From: Ornithinibacillus bavariensis
Lineage (GTDB): Bacteria > Bacillota > Bacilli > Bacillales > Amphibacillaceae
Reading direction: 5' to 3'
Length of the DNA stretch: 64,000 nucleotides
Assembly (NCBI RefSeq): GCF_018333235.1
Contig: NZ_BORP01000006.1
Location: forward strand, 62,001-126,000
Of the stretch, positions 53,396 through 63,650 are shown in pieces (the first letter of the stretch is position 1; each line of letters begins with the position of its first letter). The notes under the pieces are model-generated. The model saw nothing but the letters and a program-made list of their open reading frames with translations. It did not search any database and was not told where the DNA came from. The position numbers and the translations under genes were made by a program.

Positions 53396-54880
53396 GTGTC
53401 TTTTGGTAAGAATAAGCTGTACAATCCTGAACCGAAGAAGAAACCATTATTGAAGAAAGCGCTAATAAGTACAGGGCTTGTAACCATTCTTGCTACTGGG
53501 ATTGTATTCGCAGAGGAATCTAGCAATGTAAGAACAGTTCAGCATGTGTATGTTAATGGTGAGCATATCGGACTAGTAAGTGATGCCAGTGTTGTTGAAG
53601 AAGTTATTCAATCGAAATTAGCTAAAGCTGATAAGTCATACGAAGATGCTGATCTAGCAATTGCAGAAAATGTAAAATTAGTTCCTGAGCTAGTCTTTAA
53701 TCCTACATACAACAATACGACAATAAGTAATTACTTAGAGAGTAATCTAACAGTTAAAGCGAAAGCGGTAGAATTAAAGATTGGTAATGACGTAGTAGGA
53801 TATTTTGATAGTAAAGAAGCAGCCGAAAAAGTAATCGAAGACTACAAGCTTAAATATGTTGATGCAGAAACATTAGCAAAAGTAGAAGCTGCAAAGTCTA
53901 CGAATAAGGAATCAGACGTTCCCCAAAACGCTGAAGCTCCAAGTAAATCCGCAGACCTTGCAGTAGGAGAATCTACTATATTAGACGTTACATTATCGAA
54001 GGATGTTTCATTTTCTGATAAAAAAGTAGACCCAAATACTATTTTAACGGTTGCGGATGGTTTGAAGCTGTTAGAGAAGGGGACATTAAAGGAAGAGAAG
54101 CATACGGTTAAAGAAGGAGAAGTACTGGGATCTATTGCTTCCAAGTACAACCTGTCTCTAGCATCCCTATTAAAGTTAAATCCTTCTATTAAAGAGGATA
54201 CGCTAATTCAAATTGGCCAAGAACTAAATGTAACCGAGTTAAAGCCATTTGTTGATGTTATTGTAAAAAAAGAAGAGAAGAAGGAAGAAACAATTGCCTT
54301 CGAAACAGAGATTAAAGAATCAAAGGAATTACTAAAAGGTGACGAAAAGGTAACACAAGAGGGCTCAGATGGTGAAAAGGTCGTACACTATACGGTGGAA
54401 ATCCGAAATGGTAAGGTTAGTGACCGCAAAGTATTAGACGAGAAAACCATCAAGGAACCAGTTAATAAGGTTGTAGTAAAAGGTACAAAGGTGATTCCAT
54501 CTAGAGGAACTGGGACCTTCAAGTGGCCAACCTCTGGTGGCTATATTTCTAGTCATGTTGGTTATCGTTGGGGAGCATATCATAAGGGACTTGATATCGC
54601 TGGCCCAAGCAATCGTACAATAACCGCAGCTGATAATGGAACCGTTGTTTTTGCTGGTTATCAAGGAAGCTATGGAAATAAAATTGAAATAAACCATAAT
54701 AATGGAATGAAAACTGTCTATGCCCATCTTGCATCCATTAATGTAAGTGTTGGCCAGACTGTTCAGCAGGGTCAACAAATAGGAATTATGGGTTCGACAG
54801 GTAATTCTACAGGTATTCACTTACATTTTGAAGTGTATAAGAATGGTGCATTACAAAACCCACTAAGCTATTTAAAATAA
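53396..54880 (+). CDS. membrane-anchored M23 peptidoglycan endopeptidase with LysM and G5 domains
   Basis: 494 residues. One membrane anchor (about 25-43). An exterior region of unknown fold (50-230) leads to a LysM domain (about 234-278, HTVKEGEVLGSIASKYNLS) and a G5 domain (about 290-365). An M23 domain (about 385-494) has the zinc site HKGLDIAG and HLHFEVY with the YAHL motif. It should cut cross-bridges or stem peptides. GTG start after AGGGGGGAAA. It stands directly before the walRK operon and carries a WalR box, as expected for a hydrolase controlled by WalRK. Confidence 0.92.
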   Translation: MSFGKNKLYNPEPKKKPLLKKALISTGLVTILATGIVFAEESSNVRTVQHVYVNGEHIGLVSDASVVEEVIQSKLAKADKSYEDADLAIAENVKLVPELVFNPTYNNTTISNYLESNLTVKAKAVELKIGNDVVGYFDSKEAAEKVIEDYKLKYVDAETLAKVEAAKSTNKESDVPQNAEAPSKSADLAVGESTILDVTLSKDVSFSDKKVDPNTILTVADGLKLLEKGTLKEEKHTVKEGEVLGSIASKYNLSLASLLKLNPSIKEDTLIQIGQELNVTELKPFVDVIVKKEEKKEETIAFETEIKESKELLKGDEKVTQEGSDGEKVVHYTVEIRNGKVSDRKVLDEKTIKEPVNKVVVKGTKVIPSRGTGTFKWPTSGGYISSHVGYRWGAYHKGLDIAGPSNRTITAADNGTVVFAGYQGSYGNKIEINHNNGMKTVYAHLASINVSVGQTVQQGQQIGIMGSTGNSTGIHLHFEVYKNGALQNPLSYLK

Positions 54881-54894
54881 ATAGTATAGCAGGA

Positions 54895-54940
54895 AAAGAG
54901 CTGGTCCACAGAATACATGATGGACTAGCTCTTTTCATAC
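54895..54940 (+). terminator. terminator of the M23 peptidase gene
   Basis: AAAAGAGCTGGTCCA and TGGACTAGCTCTTTT arms, then a weak T-rich tail. Confidence 0.8.
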
Positions 54941-55017
54941 TATTTAAAGAGGGATATAGCGCAGCGACAAGACATTTAGGTAAAAGTACGATAAAATAAA
55001 GGTCATATACGACTTAG

Positions 55018-55047
55018 TTGAAAACAATGTGAAATGATATATATATA
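55018..55047 (+). promoter_or_regulatory. candidate promoter of walRKHIJ
   Basis: TTGAAA followed after 16 or 18 bases by TATATA; about 25 bases upstream of walR. Confidence 0.5.
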
Positions 55048-55072
55048 AAATCTTGAATAAGGAAGTGTTAGG

Positions 55073-55777
55073 ATGGCACAGAAAATTTTAGTTGTTGATG
55101 ATGAACAGCCGATTGCAGATATTTTAAAGTTCAACTTAGAAAAAGAAGGCTATGAGGTTGTTTGTGCATATGACGGAGATGAAGCAATTAAACTAGCTGA
55201 GGCAGAAAAGCCTGATTTAATTTTACTTGATATTATGCTACCGAATAAGGATGGAAATGAGGTTTGCCGAGAAATTCGCAAAACACAAACCATGCCAATT
55301 ATAATGTTAACAGCCAAGGACTCAGAAATTGATAAGGTATTAGGACTTGAGCTTGGGGCAGATGACTATGTGACAAAGCCATTTAGCAATCGTGAGCTAA
55401 TTGCACGGGTAAAGGCAAATCTAAGAAGACAGCAACAGATGCCAGAGGATTCGGTTAAGGAAAACAAGGATATCACGATTGGATCATTGGTTATTCATCC
55501 GGATGCCTATACCGTTTCACGCGATGGGAAGGAAATTGAATTAACCCATCGTGAATTTGAATTATTACATTATTTAGCTCGCCACATTGGTCAGGTAATG
55601 ACAAGAGAGCATTTATTAGAGACGGTGTGGGGCTATGATTATTTTGGTGATGTACGAACTGTAGATGTTACCGTAAGACGACTACGTGAAAAAATAGAGG
55701 AGAACCCAAGTAACCCAGCCTGGATTGTAACACGCCGTGGTGTTGGTTATTATTTACGTAATCCTGATCAGGAGTAG
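55073..55777 (+). CDS. walR: essential response regulator WalR
   Basis: OmpR-family regulator of cell-wall metabolism, 234 residues. Receiver domain with Asp9/Asp10 and phospho-acceptor Asp53 (LLDIMLPN), LTAKDSE and TKPFSNREL. The winged-helix domain includes [20 protein letters not shown], the recognition region typical of WalR. ATG start. First gene of walR-K-H-I-J; 5-base gap to walK. Confidence 0.97.
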   Translation: MAQKILVVDDEQPIADILKFNLEKEGYEVVCAYDGDEAIKLAEAEKPDLILLDIMLPNKDGNEVCREIRKTQTMPIIMLTAKDSEIDKVLGLELGADDYVTKPFSNRELIARVKANLRRQQQMPEDSVKENKDITIGSLVIHPDAYTVSRDGKEIELTHREFELLHYLARHIGQVMTREHLLETVWGYDYFGDVRTVDVTVRRLREKIEENPSNPAWIVTRRGVGYYLRNPDQE

Positions 55778-55782
55778 GTTAT

Positions 55783-57609
55783 ATGCATAAGGTTGGTTTT
55801 TTTCGTTCGATACAATTAAAGTTAATTCTTATTTATATTTTATTATTGCTAGTCGCTATTCAGGTCATTGGTTCATATTTTTCATCCTCTTTGGAAAGAG
55901 AATTAACAACGAGCTTTAAAAGCTCGATTAATGACAATATTAATGTGCTTGGCCACTATTTGGAGGGCGCTTTTACGAAGGAACGAACGGATGATGATGA
56001 AACCACACTAGGGGAAGACCTACAAGGAATCATTCGAGATATTGATACCAATAGTAATTGGAAGTTATTTGTGGTCGATAATCAAAGTCGCATTCAAGCA
56101 ACCAATAACAATAGTGAGCAGTCGAAGGTCGGAAAAAAGATGACCTTCGAAATTGTACAAAAGGCACTGTTATTTGGAAATGAGCAGACTGCGGATAAGA
56201 AGGATAATAATAATAATCGTGTTTATCTAGTTGCAAAGCCATTATTTGATGATGAAGGTAGTGTAGCTGGGGTTATTTACGTAGAAGCTCCATTTGAAGA
56301 TATTTATAATCAGTTGGAAGAAATCAATCAAATTTTCTTAAATGGTTCTTTTTGGGCTATTTTGATTACAGCTATTTTAGGGGTTTTAGTAGCAAGGGCT
56401 ATTACAAAGCCAATTATGGAGATGCGTAGACAGGCGCAAATCATGGGTAAGGGTGACTTTACCCAGAAAGTAAATGTCTATGGTACTGATGAAATCGGTC
56501 AGTTAGCAATTGCTTTTAATGATTTAAATGCTCAGCTTAAGCACTCCTATGCGAAAACAGAAGAAGAAACAAGAAAGCTTAACTCCGTTCTAGAAAATAT
56601 GTCTGATGGTGTTATTGCGACTGATGAGACAGGTGCCGTTACGTTGATGAATGAGGCTGCTGGATTTCTACTTAGTGTCAATCCAGAGGAAAGCTACGGA
56701 GAGTTTATCATTGATGTGCTAAAGCTTGATGAAAAAAATGTGGATCTTAGCGAACTACCGGATAGTGGATCAATGATTATCGATTTTAGTGATGATCAAG
56801 AAATATTCCTAATTCGTGCAAACTTCTCAACAGTGACAGATGATAATGACGAGATAACTGGTTTTATCACAGTCATTAGTGATGTAACCGAACAAGAAAA
56901 TTTGGAACGAGAGCGTAGAGAATTTGTATCGAATGTATCCCATGAATTACGAACACCATTAACGACGATGAAAAGCTATCTAGAAGCGTTAATTGATGGC
57001 GAATGGCAAAACAAAGAAATTGCACCGAAGTTTCTAGAGGTTACCCAAAATGAAACAGATCGTATGATTCGTATGGTTAATGACCTTCTTCAATTATCAA
57101 AGATTGATAATAAGGAGCATCAACTGCATATGGAAAAGGCTGACTTTGTTAGCTTGTTCCATCATATTATTGATCGATTTGAAATGAATATGCCTGAGCA
57201 TATCGAATTTGTACGAGAGCTTCCTAATGAAAGGCTTTATGTTTGGATGGATAAGGATAAGCTAATCCAAGTTATGGATAATATCATCACAAACGCGATT
57301 AAGTACTCGCCTGAAGGTGGAACGATTACCTTTAAGTTGTTGAAGCAGCGACATCAAATCATCGTCTCCATTGCTGACCAAGGTATGGGAATTGCCTATG
57401 ACAAGCTAGAAAAGATATTTGAGCGTTTCTATCGTGTTGATAAAGCCCGGACTAGAAAGCTTGGTGGAACGGGGCTAGGGCTTGCAATTTCTAAGGAAAT
57501 AGTGGAAGCACACCATGGTAGAATCTGGGCTAAAAGTAAAGAAGGAAAAGGAACAACGATACTATTTACACTACCGCTAATGGGTAAGAAGCGGAGGGGT
57601 AGCAAATGA
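55783..57609 (+). CDS. walK: essential sensor histidine kinase WalK
   Basis: 608 residues. Helix 1 (about 12-32), extracellular PAS-like domain (33-185), helix 2 (about 187-205), HAMP (206-258), cytoplasmic PAS (about 262-372), and a HisKA domain with SNVSHELRTPLTTMKSY (His387). The HATPase domain follows, with NAIKYSPEGG, DQGMGI and GTGLGLAISKEI. ATG after GGAGTAGG. Stop overlaps walH by 4 bases. Confidence 0.97.
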   Translation: MHKVGFFRSIQLKLILIYILLLLVAIQVIGSYFSSSLERELTTSFKSSINDNINVLGHYLEGAFTKERTDDDETTLGEDLQGIIRDIDTNSNWKLFVVDNQSRIQATNNNSEQSKVGKKMTFEIVQKALLFGNEQTADKKDNNNNRVYLVAKPLFDDEGSVAGVIYVEAPFEDIYNQLEEINQIFLNGSFWAILITAILGVLVARAITKPIMEMRRQAQIMGKGDFTQKVNVYGTDEIGQLAIAFNDLNAQLKHSYAKTEEETRKLNSVLENMSDGVIATDETGAVTLMNEAAGFLLSVNPEESYGEFIIDVLKLDEKNVDLSELPDSGSMIIDFSDDQEIFLIRANFSTVTDDNDEITGFITVISDVTEQENLERERREFVSNVSHELRTPLTTMKSYLEALIDGEWQNKEIAPKFLEVTQNETDRMIRMVNDLLQLSKIDNKEHQLHMEKADFVSLFHHIIDRFEMNMPEHIEFVRELPNERLYVWMDKDKLIQVMDNIITNAIKYSPEGGTITFKLLKQRHQIIVSIADQGMGIAYDKLEKIFERFYRVDKARTRKLGGTGLGLAISKEIVEAHHGRIWAKSKEGKGTTILFTLPLMGKKRRGSK

Positions 57610-58925
57610 AATTAGAGGTAATTAAATCCTATACGCTAGCAATATTAGTCGGTATTAGTTTTCTATTGACGTTTAGCCTTTGGAGCTATCAATCAAATAG
57701 CCCATATTTAGAAGAGGAAGGATTAGTAAATGAGGAGGAAATTGACTTAGGGGGTACCACGGTAACGAAGAAGTCAATTGTTCAGCCAACATCCATTATT
57801 TTTAATAAATATGATAACTATTTTGGCTTCAGTGATCCCGGTGAACGTGAGGATCTCTACCATGATATACAAACCTGGGTCCTTTATAATTTTCGAGTGA
57901 CAGATGCAAATGGTGCACCCAATGAAGGTCCGCAGGTGGAGTTGACATTTCCTGATGCGCTACCAATGGAAATGATTCCGTCTATTTTTACGGTAAACAA
58001 TACTGCTGAAATTGACATGCCTGAGAATATGTTCTTTCAACGAATGTTTATCTCGTTAAAATCGAACAACAATACATTAACCTTTATTTTTCTCTCCACA
58101 GATGGAAAAACACAGGTTAAAGCCGATGTTAATAACACACAGAAGCGTGAATTACTAAATGATTATATGGTTAAATTAACGGGGCTAGAAGAATATACCA
58201 TGATTGACGATCCAGGCTACCCGATTTATATCCCGATAAATCCAGTGGATATTACTAAATATTATTTGGACTCAGCAATAATTGCTCCAGATGTTATGAA
58301 AAATATCCTATTCTTAGATCCAGCTGAGGTCGTAGAGAATGTTTCTGATGATAATGAAATCTGGTATCAGGATGGACAACGATCGATGCGAGTTTTTAAA
58401 AATAAGCTAAGCATGGAATATATTAACTCACAAGAAACGGTGTATAACCCGATGTCGGTTACCGATTTATTAGATAAAAGCATTAATAGAATAAATAGCT
58501 ATAAAGGCTGGACAGATGACTTCCGTCTAGAAAGTGTTAATACAGCACAAAACAATATACGTTTTCAAATGTATTATGATGGCTATCCAGTTTTCAATCC
58601 TGATAATTTAACGATTATCGAACAGCGTTGGATCAATGATGAAGTCACGGAACAACGACGCCCATTATACCAAATCACGGATCCATATCCAGAAAGCTTT
58701 AAATTAGAATCAGGAAACGAGTTAATAAAATATTTAAAAAGTCATCAAACGTATAATTTAACCAAGATAGAAGATATCCAGATTGGGTATCGCTTATATA
58801 GTATGGAAAGTCTAGGAAATTCAAGAACGCTTACCTTAATGCCTTCGTGGTATGTTAAGATGGACGGTGAATGGCTTCAGGTAACAATAGACAGTGAGAA
58901 TGTAAATAGAAAGGGAGTGAGCTGA
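57606..58925 (+). CDS. walH: WalRK negative regulator WalH (YycH)
   Basis: 439 residues. One N-terminal membrane helix (about 10-25) and a large exterior part. In Bacillus it forms a membrane complex with WalI and WalK and damps WalK. The sequence is only loosely conserved between genera, so the name rests on size, layout and place in the operon. ATGA overlap with walK. Confidence 0.92.
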   Translation: MKLEVIKSYTLAILVGISFLLTFSLWSYQSNSPYLEEEGLVNEEEIDLGGTTVTKKSIVQPTSIIFNKYDNYFGFSDPGEREDLYHDIQTWVLYNFRVTDANGAPNEGPQVELTFPDALPMEMIPSIFTVNNTAEIDMPENMFFQRMFISLKSNNNTLTFIFLSTDGKTQVKADVNNTQKRELLNDYMVKLTGLEEYTMIDDPGYPIYIPINPVDITKYYLDSAIIAPDVMKNILFLDPAEVVENVSDDNEIWYQDGQRSMRVFKNKLSMEYINSQETVYNPMSVTDLLDKSINRINSYKGWTDDFRLESVNTAQNNIRFQMYYDGYPVFNPDNLTIIEQRWINDEVTEQRRPLYQITDPYPESFKLESGNELIKYLKSHQTYNLTKIEDIQIGYRLYSMESLGNSRTLTLMPSWYVKMDGEWLQVTIDSENVNRKGVS

Positions 58926-58927
58926 GG

Positions 58928-59857
58928 ATGCAGTGGGGACAAATTAAAACATTATTTATCCTCTGCTTCTTCCTTCTCGATATTTATTTATTATTTCTAG
59001 TTATTCAGAAGCAGAGTAATGAGGATCTTCCTTTAAAGGAGACAGAAGAGCTGCGGGAACAGGAACAAGAACTGGAATTAGAAAATATTAAATATCCAGA
59101 TAATCTACCAGATTCCATTCCAGACGAAGCATATGTCTCGCTTAAACAAAAAACGTTCGATGAGTCTGAAGTGAAGCAAATTGAGTCCCAAGAAAACCAG
59201 GAAATACGAATTGTAAACAACAGTTTTATCCTAGGAAAATTTAAAAAGACAATTGCAATTCCAGAAAATGCTACAGACGAAGATATAGAAAGACTGATAT
59301 CCAGTACGGTATACTTAGGCAATGAGTATAAATTTGAGTATTGGGATGAAGAAAGTAACGTGCTCGTCTTTTTCCAGGTGATAAAAGATGATCGGCCGGT
59401 ATATTACAATCAAAATGGCATGATCATGATATATTTAAACGATAAAAATGAAATGATTGCCTATACCCAATCATTACTAGGAGAGCCTTCACCTATTAAT
59501 GATGAAAAAACATTAATAACCCCGTTAAAAGCAATTTACACACTGTATGAAAATAGATTGCTACTATCCTATGATGAGGCAACAGAGGTTGAAATGGGCT
59601 ATCATTCGATGTTACCACTGGAAAGCGGGACACAGGTTTTAGTTCCAACATGGAAAATTACGATTAATGATACGAAGGAACGTTTCGTAAATGCTGCACA
59701 GCGCTATGTAATCAAGGTTAATGATGACTTTGTGAACAGTGTTTTGCATATGAGTATTGATAATCTTATTGCCATCAAAGGACAGGATGAATTTAAAGAG
59801 AGCATGCTAGAAATATTACAAAGCAGGCTAGGAGATAATCGGAGTGAATCAGAATGA
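58928..59857 (+). CDS. walI: WalRK negative regulator WalI (YycI)
   Basis: 309 residues, a little longer than B. subtilis YycI (about 280). N-terminal membrane helix (about 7-26), then an acidic Glu-rich stretch ([16 protein letters not shown]) that probably explains the extra length, and the exterior YycI domain. Two-base gap after walH, 4-base overlap with walJ. Confidence 0.92.
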   Translation: MQWGQIKTLFILCFFLLDIYLLFLVIQKQSNEDLPLKETEELREQEQELELENIKYPDNLPDSIPDEAYVSLKQKTFDESEVKQIESQENQEIRIVNNSFILGKFKKTIAIPENATDEDIERLISSTVYLGNEYKFEYWDEESNVLVFFQVIKDDRPVYYNQNGMIMIYLNDKNEMIAYTQSLLGEPSPINDEKTLITPLKAIYTLYENRLLLSYDEATEVEMGYHSMLPLESGTQVLVPTWKITINDTKERFVNAAQRYVIKVNDDFVNSVLHMSIDNLIAIKGQDEFKESMLEILQSRLGDNRSESE

Positions 59858-60639
59858 CATTACGTTTTAGTGTTCTAGCATCGGGGAGTACGGGAAATGC
59901 TTTTTACATCGAATCTGATAAAGAGAAGCTCTTAGTCGATGCAGGACTTAGTGGGAAACAAATGGACAAGCTTTTCAGTGAGGTACAGCTATCTCCGAAA
60001 GACTTATCAGGGATTCTAGTTACACACGAGCATAGTGATCATATTAAAGGTCTCGGTATTCTTGCACGAAAATATGATTTACCAATCTATGCAAATGAAA
60101 AAACCTGGAAAGCGATGGATGGCATGATTGGCAAGCTATCCATTGACCAGAAATTCACCTTTAATATGGAAGAAGTAAAAACGTTTGGCGACATCGATGT
60201 GGAATCCTTCGGTGTATCCCACGATGCAGCTGAGCCAATGTTTTACGTCTTCCGAAGCGGTGGAAAGAAAGTCGCACTTGTTACAGATTTAGGCTATGTA
60301 TCCGAGCGAATCAAGAAAACAGTCGAAGGCGCAGATGCCTATATATTCGAAGCAAACCACGATGTCGGCATGCTCCGAATGGGGCGCTACCCTTGGAGTG
60401 TAAAACGCCGCATACTCGGTGATTCTGGTCACGTATCCAACGAAGACTGTGGCTTAGCCCTAACAGATATCGTTGACAATAATACAAAGCGAATCTACTT
60501 AGCACACCTAAGTAAAGATAACAATATGAAAGACCTTGCACGCATGTCCGTCGGAAATATTTTAACAGAACGCGGTATTAATATAGAACTACATGATACA
60601 GACCCAGCAGTACCAACAGCATTGTATGAGGTTATTTAG
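59854..60639 (+). CDS. walJ: metallo-beta-lactamase fold protein WalJ (YycJ)
   Basis: 261 residues, cytoplasmic. Metal site [10 protein letters not shown] (HxHxDH) near 55-64, with later His in SHD and AHLSKDN. Predicted nuclease linked to cell division and DNA repair in Gram-positives, last gene of the wal operon. ATGA overlap with walI. No obvious terminator follows; a tandem repeat array starts 15 bases later. Confidence 0.95.
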   Translation: MTLRFSVLASGSTGNAFYIESDKEKLLVDAGLSGKQMDKLFSEVQLSPKDLSGILVTHEHSDHIKGLGILARKYDLPIYANEKTWKAMDGMIGKLSIDQKFTFNMEEVKTFGDIDVESFGVSHDAAEPMFYVFRSGGKKVALVTDLGYVSERIKKTVEGADAYIFEANHDVGMLRMGRYPWSVKRRILGDSGHVSNEDCGLALTDIVDNNTKRIYLAHLSKDNNMKDLARMSVGNILTERGINIELHDTDPAVPTALYEVI

Positions 60640-60653
60640 CATTGGTGTAGGCG

Positions 60654-61125
60654 AGTCTAAATAGAAGAGCGCTAATAGACTGAGTTGGTGGAAAACGCGG
60701 TTTATAGTCTAATAGAAGTGTTCTAATAGACTGAGTTGGTGGAAATCGTGGTTTACAGTCTAATAGGAGTGTTCTAAAAGACTGATTTAGTGAAAATCGT
60801 GGTTTACAGTCTAATAGAAGTGCTCTAAAAGCCTGAGTTAGTGAAAATCGGGGTTTACAGTCTAATAGAAGTGCTCTAAAAGCCTGAGTTAGTGAAAATC
60901 GGGATTTAAAGTCTAATAGGAGCGTTCTAAAAGACTGAGTTAGTGGAAAACGCGGTTTATAGTCTAATAGGAGCGTTCTAAAAGACTGAGTTAATGAAAA
61001 ACGTGGTTTACTGTCTAATAGAAGTGTTCTAATAGACTGAGTTAATGGAAATCGTGGTTTACAGTCTAATAGGAGCGTTCTAAAAGCCTGAGTTAGTTGA
61101 AAATCGTGGTTTATAGTCTTATAAA
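60654..61125. repeat. tandem array of about nine to ten 51-bp units
   Basis: AGTCT recurs at 60654, 60706, 60757, 60808, 60859, 60910, 60961, 61012 (as TGTCT), 61063 and 61115, with steps of 51 (52 at each end). The plus-strand unit contains AGAAGTGTTCTA followed by a stretch like GACTGAGTTGGTGGAAATCG and GTGGTTTACAGTCTAAT. All plus frames contain stops. One minus frame is open across the 51-bp units but has no start codon, so I treat it as non-coding. Confidence 0.95.
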
Positions 61126-61182
61126 AAAACCTAATAGCCTAATTTCATCAGTACTCCCATAAAAACGGCCCTTTCAAAAGCT

Positions 61183-61218
61183 AAAAACTCCTCCTTAAAA
61201 ATAAAGGGGGAGTTTTTT
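61183..61218. terminator. bidirectional terminator near the NERD gene
   Basis: AAAACTCC.CCTT and AAGG.GGGAGTTTT arms with T/A runs at both ends, just downstream of the minus-strand NERD gene. Confidence 0.8.
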
Positions 61219-61221
61219 ACT

Positions 61222-62127
61222 CTATTCAAAGTAGGTCCATCGTTTAACACCTGTCGCTTTAAAATTTTGCTCCAGAATCCTAGAGATTGTCTTTTTTGAA
61301 ACAAGGCCACACCACTCATAAATTCCACTAGTTGTAATTCTCTCTTCAGGAAACAATATTTTATACTCCTGTACATTCCGCAATACCGCATGTTCTAACA
61401 ACTCTGTATAACCGCAATTAGAACAAATACAGTTTTTCCTTCTTCCCTCGATATCGAGGCTAATGGCATGGCAATGCTGACAGCATATTCCCTTCTGCAA
61501 TTGTTCATATTTATATTGTGGTAATCGGGTATAGGGCGATTCCTTTTGATGAAGTGAGATTAGCTTATTAGCGAGGGCTTTGTGTCGATTTGTGATTCGA
61601 CTGGGATTGGTATTTAGTCGTTTTATTAATCGATTTAATTGGCTTGGAAAAATAAAAGGTTTGTTTGCTGGTGCTTGATAAAGCATGAATTCAGGGTTGA
61701 TGAAAATAACAGAAGCATGAATGGGGAGATTGATTCCTTGGTTTTGCAGTAGCTGCCTTAATAATGACTCAGTACGTTCAAGCTGTATCAGGGGATTATT
61801 AATTTCAAAATTATCCTTTGTATAAAATCGGTTGGAATCATAGTAGAAGTCCCCCTCGTAATTCTTAACCTCAAACATATAAATCGCATCCGTAATTAAT
61901 AGGGAATCAATCTGAAATGTAGTGTTATTCACTTGAAGCATTAAATCATTTACTAAAATGTGGTCAATTTCGAGGTTTTGTAGGAGGGTATCGAATAATA
62001 CTTCTCCCTCATAGCCTTTCGCCTGATTATAAAGATCTTGCTTGTTCTCATCATCTAAAACCATACGACTGTTTAAAATCTCTAGTAATTCTAGTTTGGC
62101 GGGTTTTATTCTTTCCTTAAGAATCAT
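61222..62127 (-). CDS. NERD domain protein with zinc ribbon
   Basis: 301 residues, no signal peptide. The NERD (nuclease-related) domain covers about 35-150; QIDSLLI and FEVKNYEGDF supply the D...ExK residues of a PD-(D/E)XK-like nuclease fold. A C-terminal zinc-ribbon (about 212-245) has CCQHCHA and CICSNCGY, followed by a region that may bind DNA. NERD proteins of this kind are frequent in Bacillaceae and of unknown role. It sits between walJ and the HtrA gene, on the opposite strand. Confidence 0.85.
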   Translation of the reverse strand: MILKERIKPAKLELLEILNSRMVLDDENKQDLYNQAKGYEGEVLFDTLLQNLEIDHILVNDLMLQVNNTTFQIDSLLITDAIYMFEVKNYEGDFYYDSNRFYTKDNFEINNPLIQLERTESLLRQLLQNQGINLPIHASVIFINPEFMLYQAPANKPFIFPSQLNRLIKRLNTNPSRITNRHKALANKLISLHQKESPYTRLPQYKYEQLQKGICCQHCHAISLDIEGRRKNCICSNCGYTELLEHAVLRNVQEYKILFPEERITTSGIYEWCGLVSKKTISRILEQNFKATGVKRWTYFE

Positions 62128-62314
62128 TGTTCACAACCTTTCTATTATCTCTTTAAAGGCTATTATATAAAAGGCTCCGCACAATAGCTACCAAAATTAA
62201 TAAAATTCTAACAACAATGCAAATAATCAAGTGATAGATGTTTATTCCTGTTAGAAAAGCTCATAATATAAATATGATTTGGCCACTAAAGGCATTGCAA
62301 AGGAGTTTAAATGT

Positions 62315-63514
62315 ATGGGCTATTATAATCAACATTATCCCCCAGACCCGAATAGAAAAAGAGGGAACCGCTGGGTACTCCCACTTATCATTGGCATTAT
62401 TGCGGGTGCATTGTTTGTTTCTTTTATTATTCCAGGAATAGTGGATAAGGGAGATAGAACAGCAGATAATGGGGCATTACGTAATAATGACAATTCAACT
62501 GATATTGGAACGAGGCAGGTTGTTTCACTAGATGTCTCAACACGGATTACCGAGATAGTGGGAAATGTTTCCCCTACCGTTGTAGGGGTTTCCAATATCC
62601 AGAATCAGACAAACTATTGGGCGCAGCAGGAAGCTGCTGAGGCGGGTACTGGTTCAGGGGTGATTTACAAAAAGGATAATCAATATGCCTATATCGTTAC
62701 CAATCACCATGTAATTGAGGGCGCTGATGAAATTGAAGTACAGCTGAGTGATGACTCCGTACTCAAAGCAAGGCTACTAGGAACGGATTTATTTTCTGAT
62801 TTAGCAGTTTTACGTGTAGATGGAAGTAAAATTAAGAGCACCATTGATATGGGAAGCTCTGATGCACTTAAGGTTGGGGAACCAGTTATTGCCATTGGTA
62901 ATCCACTAGGACTAATGTTTGCAGGATCCGTTACGCAAGGAATTGTAAGTGGAAAACAACGTACAATACCACAGGATTTTAATATGGATGGTCGTCCAGA
63001 CTGGCAGGCAGAGGTGATTCAGACAGACGCTGCGATAAATCCTGGGAATAGTGGTGGTGCCCTCATCAATATGGATGGGCAGCTTGTTGGGATTAATTCG
63101 ATGAAAATTAATCAGGAAGCGGTAGAAGGGATTGGATTTTCTATACCCATTAATACAGCGAGACCGGTAATTGATGAGTTAGAAAAGACAGGCCAGGTGA
63201 AACGGCCGTATTTAGGTGTCGAGATCTATTCATTGGACGAGGTACCTCGTTCAGAATGGGCAGAAACATTAAATTTACCAGATAATATTGAAGGTGGGGT
63301 TTACGTCTGGAGTGTAGAACCACTATCGCCAGCGGCTAAAGCTGGTATGGAGCGGTTGGATGTCATTACTGCATTAGATGGGAAGCCAATAGGTAATGTT
63401 ATTGAGCTGCGAAAGGTTTTATATCAGGAAAAAGAAGTAGGCGATCAAATTAAAGTCACCTATTATCGAAATGGTAAAAAGCTGCATTCTACCATGACAT
63501 TACGTGCACAATGA
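62315..63514 (+). CDS. htrC: HtrA-like membrane serine protease (YyxA/HtrC)
   Basis: Quality-control protease at the outer face of the membrane. 399 residues from ATG 62315 (AAAGGAG upstream; an earlier in-frame ATG lacks a site). Short cytoplasmic N-terminus, membrane helix at about 20-42, trypsin-like domain with catalytic His132 (TNHHVIEG), Asp162 (SDLAVL) and Ser246 (NPGNSGGAL), then a PDZ domain (about 295-395). In B. subtilis the gene follows walJ; here the NERD gene and a repeat array intervene. Confidence 0.95.
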   Translation: MGYYNQHYPPDPNRKRGNRWVLPLIIGIIAGALFVSFIIPGIVDKGDRTADNGALRNNDNSTDIGTRQVVSLDVSTRITEIVGNVSPTVVGVSNIQNQTNYWAQQEAAEAGTGSGVIYKKDNQYAYIVTNHHVIEGADEIEVQLSDDSVLKARLLGTDLFSDLAVLRVDGSKIKSTIDMGSSDALKVGEPVIAIGNPLGLMFAGSVTQGIVSGKQRTIPQDFNMDGRPDWQAEVIQTDAAINPGNSGGALINMDGQLVGINSMKINQEAVEGIGFSIPINTARPVIDELEKTGQVKRPYLGVEIYSLDEVPRSEWAETLNLPDNIEGGVYVWSVEPLSPAAKAGMERLDVITALDGKPIGNVIELRKVLYQEKEVGDQIKVTYYRNGKKLHSTMTLRAQ

Positions 63515-63557
63515 TAACCATTGTTTAGAGATAGAGTAAATTCTTTATGAAAATCTG

Positions 63558-63650
63558 TGCCAGGAGTCGAGATATACGTATGTATTCGCAAAAAAAGCTA
63601 AGGGAGCGATATACATACAGATACCGACTGACCTGGCAATTTTTATTTGT
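63558..63650 (+). terminator. long imperfect hairpin after htrC
   Basis: TGCCAGG.AGTCG (63558-63569) pairs with CGACT..CCTGGCA (63625-63638), and GATATACGTATGTAT with ATATACATACAGATA inside, around an A-rich loop; ATTTTTATTTG follows. The arms are about 30 bases, longer than a simple terminator needs. Confidence 0.6.

Noticed and set aside
60654-61125. CRISPR array or repeat protein on the minus strand
   Set aside because: No unique spacers. The open minus frame has no start codon and breaks where units are 52 bp.
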